Assembly (NCBI RefSeq): GCF_007858185.1
Contig: NZ_VFES01000019.1
Span: 1 to 64,000, forward strand
DNA length: 64,000 nt
Source: Pseudomonas grimontii
Lineage (GTDB): Bacteria > Pseudomonadota > Gammaproteobacteria > Pseudomonadales > Pseudomonadaceae
Reading direction: 5' to 3'
The position numbers and the translations under genes are program-made. Below, in pieces: positions 61,664-64,000 of this stretch (within the stretch, counting starts at the first letter, position 1; each line of letters begins with the position of its first letter). The notes beneath the pieces were generated by a model. It was not told where the DNA came from. It searched no databases and was given only the letters and a program-made list of their open reading frames with translations.

Positions 61664-63124
61664 ATGATCAAACATTGGATCAACGGCCGTGAGGTCGAAA
61701 GCAAAGATGTGTTCGTCAACTACAACCCGGCCACCGGCGAAGCCATCGGCGAAGTAGCCAGCGGTGGCGCCGAGGAAGTCGCGCAAGCCGTGGCCGCCGC
61801 CAAGGAAGCCTTCCCGAAATGGGCGGGCACCCCGGCCAAGGAACGTGCGCGCTTGATGCGCAAGCTGGGTGAACTGATCGAACAGAACGTGCCGCACCTG
61901 GCTGAGCTGGAAACCCTCGACACCGGCCTGCCGATTCACCAGACCAAAAACGTGTTGATTCCCCGCGCCTCGCACAACTTCGATTTTTTCGCCGAAGTCT
62001 GCACGCGCATGGACGGCCACAGCTACCCGGTCGATGACCAGATGCTCAACTACACCCTGTACCAGCCGGTGGGTGTCTGCGCGCTGGTCTCGCCGTGGAA
62101 CGTGCCGTTCATGACGGCCACCTGGAAGACCGCGCCATGCCTGGCGCTGGGCAATACCGCCGTGCTGAAAATGTCCGAGCTGTCGCCGCTGACCGCCAAC
62201 GAACTGGGGCGCCTGGCGGTGGAGGCCGGGATTCCAAAAGGCGTGCTCAACGTCATCCAGGGTTACGGCGCGACCGCCGGTGACGCCCTGGTGCGCCACC
62301 CCGATGTGCGCGCGATTTCCTTCACCGGCGGCACCGCCACCGGCAAGAAAATCATGCAGACCGCAGGGCTGAAAAAGTATTCCATGGAACTCGGCGGCAA
62401 GTCGCCGGTGCTGATCTTCGAAGACGCCGACCTGGAACGTGCCCTCGACGCCGCGCTGTTCACCATCTTCTCGCTCAACGGCGAACGCTGCACCGCCGGC
62501 AGCCGGATCTTTATCCAGGAAAGCGTGTACCCGCAGTTCGTCGCCGAGTTTGCCGCGCGCGCCAAACGCCTGATCATCGGTGACCCGCAAGACCCGAAAA
62601 CCCAGGTTGGCTCGATGATCACCCAGGCCCACTACGACAAGGTCACCGGCTACATCAAAATCGGTCTCGAAGAAGGCGCCACCCTCCTCGCCGGTGGCCT
62701 GGAGCGCCCGGCCAACCTGGCAGCGCACTTGAGCAAAGGCCAGTTCATCCAGCCCACGGTGTTCGCTGACGTGAACAACAACATGCGTATCGCCCAGGAA
62801 GAAATCTTCGGCCCGGTGGTGTGCCTGATTCCCTTCAAGGACGAAGCCGAAGCGCTGCAACTGGCCAACGCCACCGAATACGGCCTGGCCTCTTACATCT
62901 GGACCCAGGACATCGGCAAGGCGCATCGTCTGGCCTACGGCATCGAAGCAGGCATGGTGTTCATCAACAGCCAGAACGTGCGCGACCTGCGCCAGCCGTT
63001 CGGCGGTGTGAAGGGCTCCGGCACCGGCCGTGAAGGCGGCCAGTACAGCTTCGAGGTGTTCGCCGAGATCAAGAACGTGTGCATCTCGATGGGCGGCCAT
63101 CACATTCCACGCTGGGGCGTCTGA
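61664..63124 (+). CDS. hpaE: 5-carboxymethyl-2-hydroxymuconate semialdehyde dehydrogenase
   Basis: A 486-residue NAD-dependent aldehyde dehydrogenase that oxidises CHMS, the ring-cleavage product of homoprotocatechuate. The ALDH active site shows N146 in SPWNVPF, E242 in MELGGKSP and nucleophile C276 in GERCTAGS. ATG 61664 matches the family N-terminus MIKHWINGREV; a TTG three codons earlier overlaps the hpaG2 stop but is less likely. AGAGG lies ten bases upstream. It is third gene of the hpaG1G2ED operon. Confidence 0.93.
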   Translation: MIKHWINGREVESKDVFVNYNPATGEAIGEVASGGAEEVAQAVAAAKEAFPKWAGTPAKERARLMRKLGELIEQNVPHLAELETLDTGLPIHQTKNVLIPRASHNFDFFAEVCTRMDGHSYPVDDQMLNYTLYQPVGVCALVSPWNVPFMTATWKTAPCLALGNTAVLKMSELSPLTANELGRLAVEAGIPKGVLNVIQGYGATAGDALVRHPDVRAISFTGGTATGKKIMQTAGLKKYSMELGGKSPVLIFEDADLERALDAALFTIFSLNGERCTAGSRIFIQESVYPQFVAEFAARAKRLIIGDPQDPKTQVGSMITQAHYDKVTGYIKIGLEEGATLLAGGLERPANLAAHLSKGQFIQPTVFADVNNNMRIAQEEIFGPVVCLIPFKDEAEALQLANATEYGLASYIWTQDIGKAHRLAYGIEAGMVFINSQNVRDLRQPFGGVKGSGTGREGGQYSFEVFAEIKNVCISMGGHHIPRWGV

Positions 63125-63174
63125 GCCACACCAGAATCCCCGAAGACAACAACAACAATTTCAGGAGAATCATC

Positions 63175-64000
63175 ATGGGCGAAGTCGTCCTGGCGGCGAA
63201 AATCTGCCACGTACCCTCGATGTATTTGTCGGAGCTGCCTGGCAAGCACCACGGCTGCCGCGAAGCGGCGATTGCCGGGCACAAGGAAATCGGTCGGCGC
63301 GCCCGCGAGCTGGGCGCCGATACCGCCGTGGTGTTCGACGTGCACTGGCTGGTCAACAGCGCCTATCACGTCAACAGCGGCGAGCACTTCAAGGGCATCT
63401 ACACCAGTAACGAACTGCCGCACTTCATCAAGAACATGCCGTACGAATACCCCGGCTGCCCGGAGCTGGGCGAGCTGATCGCCGCCGAGGCCAACGCCGC
63501 CGACGTGCGCACCCTGGCCCACAACATCCCGAGCCTGGAGCTGGAATACGGCACCCTGGTACCGATGCGCTACATGCACATGGGTGTACCGGACGAGCAG
63601 ACATTCAACGTCGTTTCGATAGCCGCCTGGTGTGCCTGGCATCGCCTGCAAGACAGCTTCACCTTCGGCGCCGCCGTGCGCCGGGCCATCGAGAAGAGCG
63701 ACCGTAAAGTCGTGGTGCTGGCCTCGGGGTCGCTGTCGCACCGCTTCTCCGATGACCGCAATGCCGAAGCCAATATCCATAACTGGACCCGCGAATTCGA
63801 CAAGCAGGTCGACCTGCATGTGGTGGAGCTGTGGCGCCAGGGTCGCTGGAAGGAATTCTGCGCCATGCTCCCGGACTATGCCGAGCATTGCTTTGGCGAA
63901 GGCAAGATGCACGACACCGCCATGCTCCTGGGGTTGCTCGGCGGGCCGGACTACGACAAGCCGGCCGAGATCATCACCGCGCCTTTCGGCAGCTCGGGTA
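63175..64000 (+). CDS. hpaD: 3,4-dihydroxyphenylacetate 2,3-dioxygenase (partial at window edge)
   Basis: At least 275 residues of a class III (LigB-type) extradiol dioxygenase that opens the ring of homoprotocatechuate between C2 and C3. Family motifs: KICHVPSMYLSELPGKHHGC with the iron-ligand His, VFDVHWLVNSAYHVN, GTLVPMRYMHMG and VLASGSLSHRFSDD. Compared with HpcB/HpaD the last roughly ten residues are missing because the window ends. GGAGA lies seven bases before ATG 63175. It follows hpaE by 50 bases. Confidence 0.93.
   Translation, partial: MGEVVLAAKICHVPSMYLSELPGKHHGCREAAIAGHKEIGRRARELGADTAVVFDVHWLVNSAYHVNSGEHFKGIYTSNELPHFIKNMPYEYPGCPELGELIAAEANAADVRTLAHNIPSLELEYGTLVPMRYMHMGVPDEQTFNVVSIAAWCAWHRLQDSFTFGAAVRRAIEKSDRKVVVLASGSLSHRFSDDRNAEANIHNWTREFDKQVDLHVVELWRQGRWKEFCAMLPDYAEHCFGEGKMHDTAMLLGLLGGPDYDKPAEIITAPFGSSG

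Overview
ORGANISM. The window is chromosomal DNA of a plant-associated Pseudomonas, most likely of the P. fluorescens group. The evidence is uniformly high G+C coding DNA, REP/REPIN palindromes of the 'gtgggagggggcttgc' and 'gcggggcaagcccgctc' types known from that group, and a gene set (xylFGH, levansucrase, pectin lyase, polygalacturonase, uronate dehydrogenase, hpa genes) typical of rhizosphere or soft-rot pseudomonads. No tRNA, rRNA, CRISPR array, prophage or intact insertion sequence was seen. All identifications come from reading the sequence and from remembered families; no database search was run. LAYOUT. 1-3.9 kb: xylFGH D-xylose ABC transporter. 4.0-6.9 kb: chemoreceptor and sugar-binding-protein pair. 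7.2-9.7 kb: levansucrase and pectin lyase, the latter behind a probable LexA-controlled promoter and an in-leader terminator. 10.1-12.7 kb: CoA-acylating semialdehyde dehydrogenase with a divergent LysR. 12.8-14.5 kb: acyl-CoA synthetase. 14.5-18.2 kb: glucarate-dehydratase-family enzyme and ACS-type MFS transporter with a divergent LysR. 18.2-23.6 kb: AraC regulator, then an MFS / FAH hydrolase / SDR / 2-hydroxyacid dehydrogenase operon. 23.7-25.6 kb: NIT-domain chemoreceptor. 26.0-30.0 kb: molybdenum hydroxylase small and large subunits and a triheme cytochrome c. 30.4-31.6 kb: BrnT/BrnA toxin-antitoxin remnant and a small ORF. 31.7-38.0 kb: HAD-like gene, degenerate Fic gene, pstSCAB without phoU, divergent ppk2. 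38.2-52.6 kb: a pectin/galacturonate catabolic locus. 52.7-53.6 kb: PAS-GGDEF protein. 53.7-58.4 kb: outer-membrane transporter / MFS / amidase operon with an AraC regulator. 58.5-64.0 kb: the homoprotocatechuate genes hpaR, hpaA, hpaG1, hpaG2, hpaE and the start of hpaD, cut by the window edge. HOW THE GENES WORK TOGETHER. The main theme is use of plant cell-wall sugars and aromatics. Pectin lyase and an exo-polygalacturonase would release uronides. A KdgM-type porin and a dipeptide-type ABC transporter with two paralogous binding proteins would import them. Uronate dehydrogenase, an enolase-superfamily enzyme and 5-dehydro-4-deoxyglucarate dehydratase (KdgD) would convert galacturonate to 2-oxoglutarate semialdehyde by the oxidative route. 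A FadR-type GntR regulator lies in the locus. A shared GTYRT-N3-AYRAC motif precedes its own gene, kdgD, the enolase-superfamily gene and kdgM; a near-identical copy lies upstream of the distant MFS/FAH/SDR operon at 19.7 kb. This inferred regulon, and the SOS-type promoter plus leader terminator of the pectin lyase gene, are the most testable new observations.
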